From the NCBI RefSeq assembly GCF_024448695.1, contig NZ_JAMOHY010000002.1, positions 300,325 through 364,324 of the forward strand: a stretch of DNA of 64,000 bases, in the 5' to 3' direction. Position numbers and translations under genes: made by a program. Below the pieces are notes generated by a model, which did not search any database, was not told the origin of the DNA, and saw only the letters and a list, made by a program, of their open reading frames with translations. Positions 20,561 through 28,935 of this stretch are shown here, piece by piece. How positions within the stretch are numbered: position 1 is the stretch's first letter; every line of letters begins with the position of its first letter. This DNA is from Stutzerimonas stutzeri (GTDB lineage Bacteria > Pseudomonadota > Gammaproteobacteria > Pseudomonadales > Pseudomonadaceae).

Positions 20561-21259
20561 TCATCGCGCATCCACCAGCACCACTTCGCTGTCTTCCAGC
20601 GCTTTGACGCTCAGCAGTGCCTCATCACGCACCGCCACGCCGTCACCTCTGGCAGCAATGACATCGCCGACTTCAATCCGCCCACTGGCAGCTACCAGAT
20701 AGACCTTTCTGCCAGCAGCAATCGCATATTCGGCAACCTGACCCGCGGAAAGTGTCGCAGCCACCAAACGCGCATCTGCACGGATCGGCAAGACATCGGC
20801 GTCACCTTCGATGCCACTGGCCAGGGTGACAAAGGCGCCGGAGCGCTCGCCACGCGGGAAGGGCCGGGTACCCCAACTCGGCGGCAACCCGCTTCGATCA
20901 GGGTAGATCCATATCTGGAAGAGTTCGCAGGTTTCGTCTTCCTGATTGAACTCACTGTGGGCAATGCCGGTGCCGGCGCTCATCACTTGCACGTCGCCTG
21001 CCACAGTACGGCCACGGTTGCCGAGACTGTCCTCATGGCTGATGGCACCCTTGCGCACATAGGTGATGATTTCCATGTCGCGATGCGGGTGGGCAGGAAA
21101 ACCCGAATGGGGTGCGATGCAGTCGTCATTCCACACGCGCAACCGGCCCCAGTGCATGCGCAGCGGATCGTGGTAGTCGGCGAAGGAAAAATGGTAACGG
21201 GTATCGAGCCAGCCGTGATTTGAATGGCCCAGCTCGGCACGGGGACGTAAGTCGATCAT
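20561..21259 (-). CDS. Pirin-family bicupin protein
   Basis: A 232-residue bicupin of the pirin family; several members have quercetin 2,3-dioxygenase activity, others regulate metabolism, so the function is open. The N-terminal cupin has the metal-binding pattern '[12 protein letters not shown]' (about 57-68) and 'GIAHSEFN' (about 97-104), giving the three His and one Glu expected. The start '[19 protein letters not shown]' is the family norm; an extension to 21328 is rejected. It sits upstream of wrbA in one probable transcription unit, suggesting a shared role in quinone or flavonoid stress. Confidence 0.9.
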   Translation of the reverse strand: MIDLRPRAELGHSNHGWLDTRYHFSFADYHDPLRMHWGRLRVWNDDCIAPHSGFPAHPHRDMEIITYVRKGAISHEDSLGNRGRTVAGDVQVMSAGTGIAHSEFNQEDETCELFQIWIYPDRSGLPPSWGTRPFPRGERSGAFVTLASGIEGDADVLPIRADARLVAATLSAGQVAEYAIAAGRKVYLVAASGRIEVGDVIAARGDGVAVRDEALLSVKALEDSEVVLVDAR

Positions 21260-21284
21260 CGATTGCAGCCTCGTTCGCGTGATG

Positions 21285-21310
21285 CAGGCCCTTTTTTCAA
21301 AAGGGGCCTG
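21285..21310. other. Hairpin in the pirin leader
   Basis: Inverted repeat CAGGCCC...GGGCCTG enclosing complementary A and T runs, about 26 bases upstream of the pirin ATG. On the minus strand it would form a strong leader stem with part of the T-rich arm inside. It could be an attenuator-like element or simply the end of an upstream transcript. Confidence 0.35.
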
Positions 21311-21413
21311 ACCTGTGATGGAAACCATCTTCTATCGAACGAGAGGCACTATGGATGCATTTTATTGCAGCAATATATCGATTAACCCGATGTATTGAAG
21401 GCGACGCCCGGCA

Positions 21414-22124
21414 TCACCCAAGCGTCAGCGGCAGGAACAAGGCAATCAGAATGCCCAGCAGGCTCATGCCCAGCGCCGCGAACGCACCGCACTCGTCGCC
21501 CTCCTCCAGTGCGCGCGCCGTACCGATGGCATGGGCGTTGATGCCGTAGCTCAGGCCGCGCGCAGCTGGATGATTGACGCCCGCCCAGCCCAGCATCAGT
21601 GGCCCCAGCGCCGTTCCAATGACACCGGTGAGCATCACGAAAACCGCCGCCAGCGAGGCAACACCGCCAATCTGCTCGGCTGCCAGCATGGCTATCGGCA
21701 TGGTTGCCGCCTTGGGCGCCAGGCTCATCAGCACCGCCATATCGGCACCCATGAAACCGGAAATTAGCAACGTCAGCCCCACGCAGAGCACGCCGCCGAC
21801 GCACAGGGTGATCACGATCGGCCAGAACAGTTGCCGGATACGACGCAGATGGCGGTACAAGGGAATCGCCAGTGCCACAGTGGCAGGGCCGACCAGGATG
21901 GCGATCATCGAAGCGCCCTCGCGATAGGTCTGGTAGTCCAGGCCGCTCAGATACAGCACCGACACCACCAGCAGCATCCCGATCATCACCGGTTGCAGCA
22001 CCAACCAGCCACTGCGCCGGTACAGCGCCAGCGCCAGCTGGAAGGCAACCAGCGTCAGGCCCGCCGAGAACAGCGGATGCTCCAGCGTCAGCCGCCAGAC
22101 CGTAGCCAGGTCGAAGGTGCTCAT
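21414..22124 (-). CDS. lrgB: LrgB/CidB-family membrane protein
   Basis: Partner of the small LrgA/CidA-type protein in a pair associated with murein hydrolase control and, in some bacteria, with export of metabolites such as pyruvate or glycolate. The 236 residues have about seven membrane segments and the conserved 'SLAPKAATMPIAMLAAEQIG' (about 134-153), 'AVFVMLTGVIGTALGP' (about 160) and 'RGLSYGINAHAIGTARALEE' (about 188). The start overlaps the lrgA-type stop by four bases (ATGA). Confidence 0.92.
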   Translation of the reverse strand: MSTFDLATVWRLTLEHPLFSAGLTLVAFQLALALYRRSGWLVLQPVMIGMLLVVSVLYLSGLDYQTYREGASMIAILVGPATVALAIPLYRHLRRIRQLFWPIVITLCVGGVLCVGLTLLISGFMGADMAVLMSLAPKAATMPIAMLAAEQIGGVASLAAVFVMLTGVIGTALGPLMLGWAGVNHPAARGLSYGINAHAIGTARALEEGDECGAFAALGMSLLGILIALFLPLTLG

Positions 22125-22486
22125 GCCTGATCCTCCTGCTTACGCTCCATGCGACGGATCAGCGCCTGCATCAGCCAGCCGCAGAACGGCACGGTGATGA
22201 CCAGCGACAGCACCAGGCCAACAGCAATGGCCGGCAAATCGGCCAGCAGCGCGTCACTGCTGGTGATGATGCCCGCCGCAGGAACAATCAGTAGCAGCGG
22301 CAGGTATTGCAACAGCAACGCAGTGGTCTTCTCCAGCGACTCGGGAATGCTCCGACGCACCAGCAGGGCAACAAACAGCAGCACCATGCCGATGATGGGA
22401 CCGGGCAGCGCCGGTAACAGCAGAAGGTTTATGACACTGCCAAGCAACTGCAGCAGGATCAGCCAGGTCAGGCCTTTGAGAATCAT
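22121..22486 (-). CDS. lrgA: LrgA/CidA-family holin-like protein
   Basis: A 121-residue membrane protein with four hydrophobic helices (about 5-28, 30-45, 60-82 and 85-110) and the family signature 'LPGPIIGMVLLFVALL' (about 27-42). It ends in a charged tail (RRMERKQEDQA). First gene of the lrgAB pair. Its upstream gap of 336 bases is shared with the divergent ccoG gene and contains a long perfect palindrome, so expression may be controlled from there. Confidence 0.92.
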   Translation of the reverse strand: MILKGLTWLILLQLLGSVINLLLLPALPGPIIGMVLLFVALLVRRSIPESLEKTTALLLQYLPLLLIVPAAGIITSSDALLADLPAIAVGLVLSLVITVPFCGWLMQALIRRMERKQEDQA

Positions 22487-22704
22487 GTCGATGTTCCTTG
22501 GACGTCAGGCAGAACGGAGAAGAGTCGGCAACCTTTGCCGAAAAGGCGGCTGCGAATCGCACAGCGCGACATCTTCGCATAGCGAAACGCCGGACTATCG
22601 CCCGACGCGCCCTGGTTAAACAGGTGCAGATGCAGTCTAAAAATACGGATCAGTTGCAACTTCCACACAAGCCGTTGACGCAGATCAGGATAGATAACAC
22701 AGGT

Positions 22705-22724
22705 TTCTGAAAGCGCTTTCAGAA
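22705..22724. promoter_or_regulatory. Perfect 20-bp palindrome, likely operator
   Basis: The sequence is TTCTGAAAGC followed directly by its exact reverse complement GCTTTCAGAA. Its core TGAAAGCGCTTTCA has the even symmetry and central CG typical of LacI-family operators. It is bracketed by a further inverted repeat, CGGATCAG (22646-22653) and CTGATCCG (22730-22737). It lies 98 bases upstream of the ccoG ATG and 218 bases upstream of lrgA, and could act on either gene. No regulator gene of the LacI family is in the window. Confidence 0.55.
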
Positions 22725-22790
22725 TCCATCTGATCCGCATTTTTCATAAACAGCTGAGCCTGTTACACAAGCATCACTCCATTGATCATT

Positions 22791-22817
22791 CACCCCGTCT
22801 GAAAGTCTGATGGGGTG
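22791..22817 (+). other. Inverted repeat over the ccoG ribosome site
   Basis: CACCCC (22791-22796) pairs with GGGGTG (22812-22817), with partial extension (CACCCCRTCNGA on each arm). The right arm GGGGTGA is also the only ribosome-binding sequence for ccoG, whose ATG follows six bases later. In RNA the stem would hide the ribosome site. Confidence 0.4.
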
Positions 22818-22822
22818 ACGCA

Positions 22823-24238
22823 ATGAGCGAACGAATTACTGCCAGGATCATCGACAGTGTTGATCCGGCCAAGCCCATACGGCTGACACCTGCCCAGGCT
22901 GGCGGGCCGATTCATACCCGCAGCTTCAACGGGCTGTTTCGCAATCTGCGACTGTTTGGCACAGGTCTTTTGTTTCTGCTCTATTTCGGTACGGTCTGGC
23001 TGGACTGGAACGGACGGCAAGCGGTGCTCTGGGACATTGGAAAACAGCAGTTCCATATTTTCGGCGCGACATTCTGGCCACAGGATTTCATGTTGCTCTC
23101 GGCGCTGCTGATCATCGCTGCCTTCGGCCTGTTCTTCATCACCGTACTGGCAGGTCGCGTCTGGTGTGGCTATGCCTGTCCACAAAGCACCTGGACCTGG
23201 ATTTTCATGTGGGCCGAAAAGGTTACCGAAGGTGATCGTAGCCAGCGGATCAAGCTGGACGCCGCATCCTGGTCGGTCGAAAAGACTGCACGCCGCGCAG
23301 CCAAGCACGTGCTCTGGCTCGCGGTAAGCCTGGCCACTGCCCTGACCTTTGTCGGCTACTTCACACCCGTCCGGGAGCTGGTGCAGGACATGCTCACGCT
23401 GGAGTTGGGTCTGACGGCCGGCTTCTGGCTGTTTTTCTTCACCGCCGCCACCTACCTCAACGCCGGCTGGCTACGTGAACAGGTCTGCCTGCACATGTGC
23501 CCCTATTCGCGCTTTCAGAGCGTGATGTTCGATGCCGATACGCTGGTGGTTTCCTACGACACAGCCCGGGGCGAACAGCGCGGCGCACGCCGCAAGGACA
23601 GCGATCGGCAGGCGCAAGGTCTGGGTGACTGCATCGATTGCACGTTGTGCGTGCAGGTCTGCCCCACCGGCATCGACATCCGTGACGGCCTGCAGCTCGA
23701 CTGCATTAGCTGCGGCGCCTGCATCGATGCCTGCAATGACGTCATGGACAAGATGAACTATCCGCGGGGTCTGCTGCGCTATACCTCCGAACGCGCCCTG
23801 CAAGGCGGCAGAACCCGCCTGCTGCGCCCACGCCTGATCGGTTACGCGGCGGCGCTGCTGCTGATGTTCGGCGCCTTCGGCTGGGCATTGGACGAACGGC
23901 CCCTGCTCTCGCTGGATGTCACCAAGGACCGCACCCTGTACCGCGAGAACAGTCAGGGCCAGATCGAGAACATGTACAGCCTCAAGATCATCAACAAGAC
24001 CCAGCAGCATCGTGAGTATGGCGTGTCGCTTGGCGAAGGCCCGTTCATGCTGCATGGCCGACGTGAAGTCAGCCTGGCGCCGGGAGAAATCATCAACCTG
24101 CCGCTGAGCGTAGCGCTGATCGATAGCGAAAAGTCCCGGGGGCTGAGTCACGCCCTGCAGTTCGAGGTGCGCGATCTGGACGATCCGGTCAGCATGGTGC
24201 GCGCCGGCAGTACGTTTATCGCGCCGACCAACCGCTGA
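22823..24238 (+). CDS. ccoG: CcoG-type cytochrome oxidase accessory iron-sulfur protein
   Basis: A 471-residue polyferredoxin with membrane helices, related to CcoG/FixG, which reduces copper for assembly of cbb3 oxidases. The N-terminal membrane part spans about 42-62, 88-115, 165-190 and 203-223, with cysteine motifs 'VWCGYACPQSTW' and 'CLHMCPYSRFQSVM'. The 4Fe-4S ferredoxin cysteines follow in 'CIDCTLCVQVCP' (about 271-282) and 'CISCGACIDACND' (about 294-306), and the C-terminal domain (about 365-471) is an Ig-like periplasmic region. No ccoNOPQ or ccoHIS gene is nearby, so it is an orphan here. The regulator gene downstream is on the same strand. Confidence 0.92.
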   Translation: MSERITARIIDSVDPAKPIRLTPAQAGGPIHTRSFNGLFRNLRLFGTGLLFLLYFGTVWLDWNGRQAVLWDIGKQQFHIFGATFWPQDFMLLSALLIIAAFGLFFITVLAGRVWCGYACPQSTWTWIFMWAEKVTEGDRSQRIKLDAASWSVEKTARRAAKHVLWLAVSLATALTFVGYFTPVRELVQDMLTLELGLTAGFWLFFFTAATYLNAGWLREQVCLHMCPYSRFQSVMFDADTLVVSYDTARGEQRGARRKDSDRQAQGLGDCIDCTLCVQVCPTGIDIRDGLQLDCISCGACIDACNDVMDKMNYPRGLLRYTSERALQGGRTRLLRPRLIGYAAALLLMFGAFGWALDERPLLSLDVTKDRTLYRENSQGQIENMYSLKIINKTQQHREYGVSLGEGPFMLHGRREVSLAPGEIINLPLSVALIDSEKSRGLSHALQFEVRDLDDPVSMVRAGSTFIAPTNR

Positions 24239-24305
24239 TAAGCATGGGCCAATCCAGCCTGCTGAAGTATCGTCCTCCGGCAATGCCGCATCGAGTCCGG
24301 ACACG

Positions 24306-25715
24306 ATGAAACGCTACGAGAAATTTGCTGATGAAATTGCCGAACTGATTCGCACCGGCGTGCTGGTGCCGGGGGAAAAGGTACCCTCGGTCCGCCACGC
24401 CAGCCGCACCTACGGCGTCAGTCCGTCCACCGTCTTCCAGGCGTATTACCTGCTGGAAGACCGCGGACTGATCCAGGCACGGGCACGCTCGGGGTATTTT
24501 GTCCGCGAGCATGCCAAGCGTCCGTTGCATGAGCCGGATATCAGTCTGCGCCCTGCCGAAACCACCGAAGTTGGCGTCAGCGAACTGGTGTTCTCGGTAC
24601 TCGGCTCGTTACGTAACCCCGATACCGTGCCCTTCGGTTCAGCCTTTCCCAGCGCCGACCTGTTTCCACTGCAGCGCCTTGCCCGTTCGATGGCGCAAAG
24701 CGTGCGCGACATGCCGACGCGTGAAGTGATCAGCGAGATGACCACCGGCAATCCGGACCTGCTGCGACAGATTGCCCTGCGCTACATGGTCGGTGGCGTG
24801 AAGCTGCCGATGGAAGAGCTGGTGATTACCACTGGCGCCATGGAGGCGCTGAACCTCTGTCTGCAGGTAGTCACCGAGCCGGGCGACCTCGTCGCCATCG
24901 AGGCGCCGGCCTTCTATGCGACGCTACAGGTGCTGGAGCGCCTCAAGCTCAAAGCGGTGGAGATCCCGGTCCATCCACGGGAAGGCATTGATCTGGAGGT
25001 GCTCGCCGGTAGCCTCTCAAGCTTGCCAATCAAGGCCTGCTGGTTCATGAGCAGCCTGCAGAACCCGCTGGGCGCCAGCATGGGCGAAGAGAAAAAGCGA
25101 CAACTCTACGATCTGCTGCACCTCCATCAGGTGCCGCTGATCGAGGATGATGTCTATGCCGAGCTGTATTTCACCCGCGAACCGCCAAAACCCGTCAAGA
25201 GCCAGGATCGCGACGGGCTGGTGATGCACTGCGGGTCCTTTTCCAAGAGCCTGGCGCCGGGCTATCGGGTCGGCTGGGTCGCGGGTGGGCGCTATGCCGA
25301 GCAAATCAGTCGACTCAAGCTGATGACCACCATTTCCCCTTCGATCCCGGCGCAGGCGGCCATTGCCGACTATCTGCAACATGGCGGCTACGACCGCCAT
25401 TTGCGCAAGCTACGCCATGCCCTGGAGATGCAGCAGGGCGCCATGCTGGCCTCTGCAGCGCGCCACTTTCCGGCCAGTACGCGGGTCACACGACCCAGCG
25501 GTGGCTACTTTCTCTGGTTCGAGTTCCCTGAGCAGGTGGACTCGCTGCAACTGCTGCAGCTGGCCCTTGCCCAGGGCATCAGCCTGGCTCCCGGTCCGAT
25601 CTTCTCTGCGACGCAGCGCTTTCGCAATTGCGCACGACTGAACCACGGCCATCCCTGGGACGCGCGCAGCGAAAAGGCCATGGAGCTGCTCGGGCGGATG
25701 CTCAAGGCGTTCTGA
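24306..25715 (+). CDS. MocR-type GntR regulator with aminotransferase domain
   Basis: A 469-residue transcription regulator: GntR winged helix at about 1-70 ('PSVRHASRTYGVSPSTVFQA'), then a class I aminotransferase-like domain with the PLP lysine in 'GSFSKSLAPGYRVGW' (Lys314). Such proteins sense PLP or an amino compound and do not usually act as enzymes. It directly follows ccoG. From memory, P. aeruginosa has a similar pair (PA4131 and PA4132, the latter called MpaR), so this may be its ortholog; that needs alignment. Residues needed for PLP binding ('DDVYAEL', 'QNPLGASM') are present. Confidence 0.88.
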   Translation: MKRYEKFADEIAELIRTGVLVPGEKVPSVRHASRTYGVSPSTVFQAYYLLEDRGLIQARARSGYFVREHAKRPLHEPDISLRPAETTEVGVSELVFSVLGSLRNPDTVPFGSAFPSADLFPLQRLARSMAQSVRDMPTREVISEMTTGNPDLLRQIALRYMVGGVKLPMEELVITTGAMEALNLCLQVVTEPGDLVAIEAPAFYATLQVLERLKLKAVEIPVHPREGIDLEVLAGSLSSLPIKACWFMSSLQNPLGASMGEEKKRQLYDLLHLHQVPLIEDDVYAELYFTREPPKPVKSQDRDGLVMHCGSFSKSLAPGYRVGWVAGGRYAEQISRLKLMTTISPSIPAQAAIADYLQHGGYDRHLRKLRHALEMQQGAMLASAARHFPASTRVTRPSGGYFLWFEFPEQVDSLQLLQLALAQGISLAPGPIFSATQRFRNCARLNHGHPWDARSEKAMELLGRMLKAF

Positions 25716-25724
25716 ACGAAACCA

Positions 25725-25748
25725 CAGGGCCGAACGCATTCGGCCCTG
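25725..25748. terminator. Shared terminator hairpin between convergent genes
   Basis: Perfect 10-bp stem CAGGGCCGAA / TTCGGCCCTG with a 4-base loop, between the mocR-type stop (25715) and the stop of the convergent penicillin-binding protein gene (25752). There is no long T-run on either side, but position and symmetry fit a two-way terminator. Confidence 0.65.
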
Positions 25749-25751
25749 CAT

Positions 25752-28700
25752 TCAAGGTTTGGTCAGCACAGTGCCGGCGGTCAGGGTGGGGGCAACGGGC
25801 TCCGCCGGCGGCTGACATACCCGGGTTGCGCTCTGCAGGTAAGGCTGCAGGATGGGTACCATGCCCTTGAGCACTTGCACCGGCAGGGCCGAGGTGAAGC
25901 GAAAGCTGTCCGCGCGACGCCCTGGCACATAGGCCGTCAGGGTGCCGAAGTGGTTCGGCCCGAGAAAGAACACGAAGGTGGCGGTGCGATTCAGCGCCAA
26001 AGAGCTGATCAGGCGGCCATCACTGGCGACGGTCTGAATGCGGTTGTCGCCCGTACCGGTCTTGCCGCCCACGCGCAGAGGCTCGCCATCGGCCTGCAGG
26101 AAACTGCCACGCAGGCGACGGCCAGTGCCCTCCTCGACCACACTGTGCAGCGCCGCACGCAAGGCCGCCGCCACTTCGCTCGGCAGCACCCGCTCGCCAG
26201 CTTCCGAGCTGATACCCAGGCGCGTCTCGTAGGGGGTATCGCCGGCGAAATGCAGGCTGTCGATCCGTACACTCGGCAGCCGCACCCCGTCGTTGACGAT
26301 GATGCCCATCAGCTCCGCCAGTGCAGCCGGGCGATCACCGGAGCTGCCCAGCGCCGTGGCCAGCGAAGGTACCAGATGCTCGAAGGGATAGCCCAGGCGC
26401 TGCCAGCGACGATGGATGTCGGTGAAGGCTTCCACTTCAAGCATGATCCGGATGCGGCTGTCGCGGGCACTCTTGTGACGGCTGCGGAACAACCAGCCAT
26501 AAACCTCCTGCCGCTCGCTGGCACTGGCCGCGATGGCCTCGCTGATGCCAGCCTCGGGATACCTGATCAGATAACCGAGCAGCCACAGATCCAGCGGATG
26601 GACGCGGGCGATATAGCCCTGATCCGGCAGGCTGTAAGCGCCGGGGCCATAGCGGTCATACAGCAGTGCGAGCGCCGTATCGCCCAGCGCGGCATCCGGC
26701 AGGCGCGCCGTGAGGAAACGGTCGAAGGTAGCCCGGTCGGCATCCGGCATTAGATAGCGATGGACGGCAGCCAGGCGAGATGCGGTAGGCCGCATGCCAT
26801 CGAGGAATACTTCGATGCGCTCATCGGCACTCTTGCCCCGGTATTTTTTCCAGAACCGCAGCAGGAACACGGAGCCCTCGCGATCGGCGAAACGCTGCAG
26901 ATATTCACTGCGCTGCGGGTTGTCATCACTCTTCAACAACTCGACGCCGTTGGCCGTCTGGTAAGTGCTGTAGCCCACCAGATCGCGCATCAGGCGTACG
27001 AACGGCAGGTTGATCGACTCCTGCAGGGCTTCGCGCATGGTGGGCAGACGGCTGTCGTCCTCGCGCCGGAAGTTGCTGAAGTTGTGCATGCCGGCACCGG
27101 TAAAGAAGCGCTCGCCGGGGCTGGCCGAATAGCGTCGCTCAAGCGCCGCCTCGAGCATCGACGGCAGACTGGGTTCGCGCGTCCGGCTCAGATAACCCAG
27201 AGCCCAGCGCGTCAGCGGGTCATGGGCTCGTACCTTGAGCAACTCGTCGCGGCTCAGCTGGGCATGACGCTCATACAGCTCGGCGATGACTTCCAGGTAG
27301 GTAGTCAGCACGCGCAGCTTGGCCGTAGAACCCAGCTCCAGCTTGCTGCCCTCGTTGATATCAAAGGGCTGGTTGGTGTTATCGGTTTGCACCCGTACGC
27401 GAAAACCCTGCCCGCCACGCTCGAACAGGGTGAAACTGTAGCGGACATAGGCGGTGCGCTCCGGCGACAGCATCCGCTCCCCGAACAGCCCGGCCTCACC
27501 GGCGAATTCGGGCTCGGCCAGGCGCTCAAGATAGGTGCTGACCTGACTTTGCAGCTCACCATGCAACGGCGTGGTTGCCGTCAGATCGAGGCGATCGAGC
27601 TCATACAGCGATACGCCCAGCAGATTGCTCAGGCGCATTCGTGCGGCGCTGATGCCCTTGTTCGCGGCCACCTCGCGGATACCCGGTTCACGTCGCAGAT
27701 CACGGAACACGACCTGCTGTTGCAGAGCCGCATCACGCAGCCGGGTATCGATCACACCACCGCTGGCCAGCACACGAAGATGGCTGTCGGTGAGTTCGGC
27801 CAGCGCGTCGCGCCCCGAGAGGAGATAGTAGGACGGACGGCGCTGGGCGATCAGCAGGGAGAGCACCTGGCGCAGCGCCAGGCCCTGGGCGTCGAGAGAT
27901 GTCCCGGCATTGCGGCGTGAATCGAGTAGCCGGTTGATCTCGGCGAAGTCGGCGCCGAACCAGAGCCGCAGCCCATCGGCGATACCATGCACTTCGCCGT
28001 GACCGAAGGCGGCAGACAATGGCACGCTGTTGAGGTAATCGCGCACGATGTGCTGACGTGCATCCATCGTCAGCTGGCCCCGGCTATAAGCCCGCACACT
28101 GGCGGAAACCATCTGCCGGAGCTTTTCTTCAGCACTGCCCGTACGGCCTTCAGGCGAGTGCCGGTATTTCTCCACCTGAGTCGCCAGCGTACTGCCGCCA
28201 GCCGCTTGCACCGGCAGACCAAGCTGCCGTTCCACCTGGGTGATGGCCGCCCGGGTGAAGCGCGGCCAGTCCACGGCCGGATTGGCACGCGGGCGTCCGG
28301 CATCAAGTAACCCGCGATCCTCGATAAACAACAAGCTCATGGCCACCACAGGCGGCACATCGTCGAAGGTTTCGTAGTACTGATGCGGGTAACGGTTGGC
28401 GTACAGCGGCTCCCCACGGCAGTCGTCAATGCTCAGTCCGGCCTGGAACTTCTCCGGATAGGGCACGAAGAAGCCCCGGCTGACGTATCGCTGCAATGCC
28501 GGCGAAAATCGCACCTGTTGTTCGATGGCAAAGCCGCTGGCCGTAAGCCGTTCCAAAAATCCCGGCAGTTGCGCATAGCCCAGACGGCGATCAAAAGGGC
28601 CGGCATCGGGGAAAAGAATGCTGGGACTGGCGCCGGGCTTGAGCTGGTAATCGAGATTGTCGGCGTAACGGCTCAGCCATAGTGCCTGCAGCTTGGAACT

Positions 28701-28877
28701 GTGCATTTCATGCCAGGCTGCATAGCCGCCACCAGCCAGTAGGGAAACAACCAGCAACCAGCCCATACGGCGCGCCAGTCGGCGACCGCTGCTGGTTTTC
28801 TTTCCCGCCTTGCCTGGTACTGGCGCACGCTTGCCATTACCCGCACGGGATCTATCGGACCGCCATACTGCGCCCAT
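25752..28877 (-). CDS. Large bifunctional penicillin-binding protein (transglycosylase/transpeptidase)
   Basis: A 1041-residue peptidoglycan synthase-like protein anchored by one helix (about 38-58) behind a basic cytoplasmic tail. The GT51 part shows 'FIEDRGLL' (about 184), 'GGSTLATQVEKY' (about 227), and 'EEKLRQM...YLNSVPLSAAFGHGE' (about 250-300). The transpeptidase part shows S-x-x-K as 'GSTAK' (about 517), S-x-N as 'ESINLPF' (about 620) and 'KTGTGDN' (about 963). All three penicillin-binding motifs are therefore present. It is longer than PBP1a/PBP1b (about 780-830) and diverged, with the motif-1 His after EDR absent. It is not one of the standard named PBPs to my eye. Confidence 0.82.
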   Translation of the reverse strand: MGAVWRSDRSRAGNGKRAPVPGKAGKKTSSGRRLARRMGWLLVVSLLAGGGYAAWHEMHSSKLQALWLSRYADNLDYQLKPGASPSILFPDAGPFDRRLGYAQLPGFLERLTASGFAIEQQVRFSPALQRYVSRGFFVPYPEKFQAGLSIDDCRGEPLYANRYPHQYYETFDDVPPVVAMSLLFIEDRGLLDAGRPRANPAVDWPRFTRAAITQVERQLGLPVQAAGGSTLATQVEKYRHSPEGRTGSAEEKLRQMVSASVRAYSRGQLTMDARQHIVRDYLNSVPLSAAFGHGEVHGIADGLRLWFGADFAEINRLLDSRRNAGTSLDAQGLALRQVLSLLIAQRRPSYYLLSGRDALAELTDSHLRVLASGGVIDTRLRDAALQQQVVFRDLRREPGIREVAANKGISAARMRLSNLLGVSLYELDRLDLTATTPLHGELQSQVSTYLERLAEPEFAGEAGLFGERMLSPERTAYVRYSFTLFERGGQGFRVRVQTDNTNQPFDINEGSKLELGSTAKLRVLTTYLEVIAELYERHAQLSRDELLKVRAHDPLTRWALGYLSRTREPSLPSMLEAALERRYSASPGERFFTGAGMHNFSNFRREDDSRLPTMREALQESINLPFVRLMRDLVGYSTYQTANGVELLKSDDNPQRSEYLQRFADREGSVFLLRFWKKYRGKSADERIEVFLDGMRPTASRLAAVHRYLMPDADRATFDRFLTARLPDAALGDTALALLYDRYGPGAYSLPDQGYIARVHPLDLWLLGYLIRYPEAGISEAIAASASERQEVYGWLFRSRHKSARDSRIRIMLEVEAFTDIHRRWQRLGYPFEHLVPSLATALGSSGDRPAALAELMGIIVNDGVRLPSVRIDSLHFAGDTPYETRLGISSEAGERVLPSEVAAALRAALHSVVEEGTGRRLRGSFLQADGEPLRVGGKTGTGDNRIQTVASDGRLISSLALNRTATFVFFLGPNHFGTLTAYVPGRRADSFRFTSALPVQVLKGMVPILQPYLQSATRVCQPPAEPVAPTLTAGTVLTKP

Positions 28878-28935
28878 TGTTTTCGGCCTGGCTTCCTGGG
28901 GGATTCATGGCCTGAGCTTAGATCATTCCCCTTCC

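Noticed and set aside
22780..22800. Possible Anr/FNR box (TTGATCATTCACC) upstream of ccoG
   Set aside because: Only the left half TTGAT matches TTGAT-N4-ATCAA; the right half is absent, so I do not call it.
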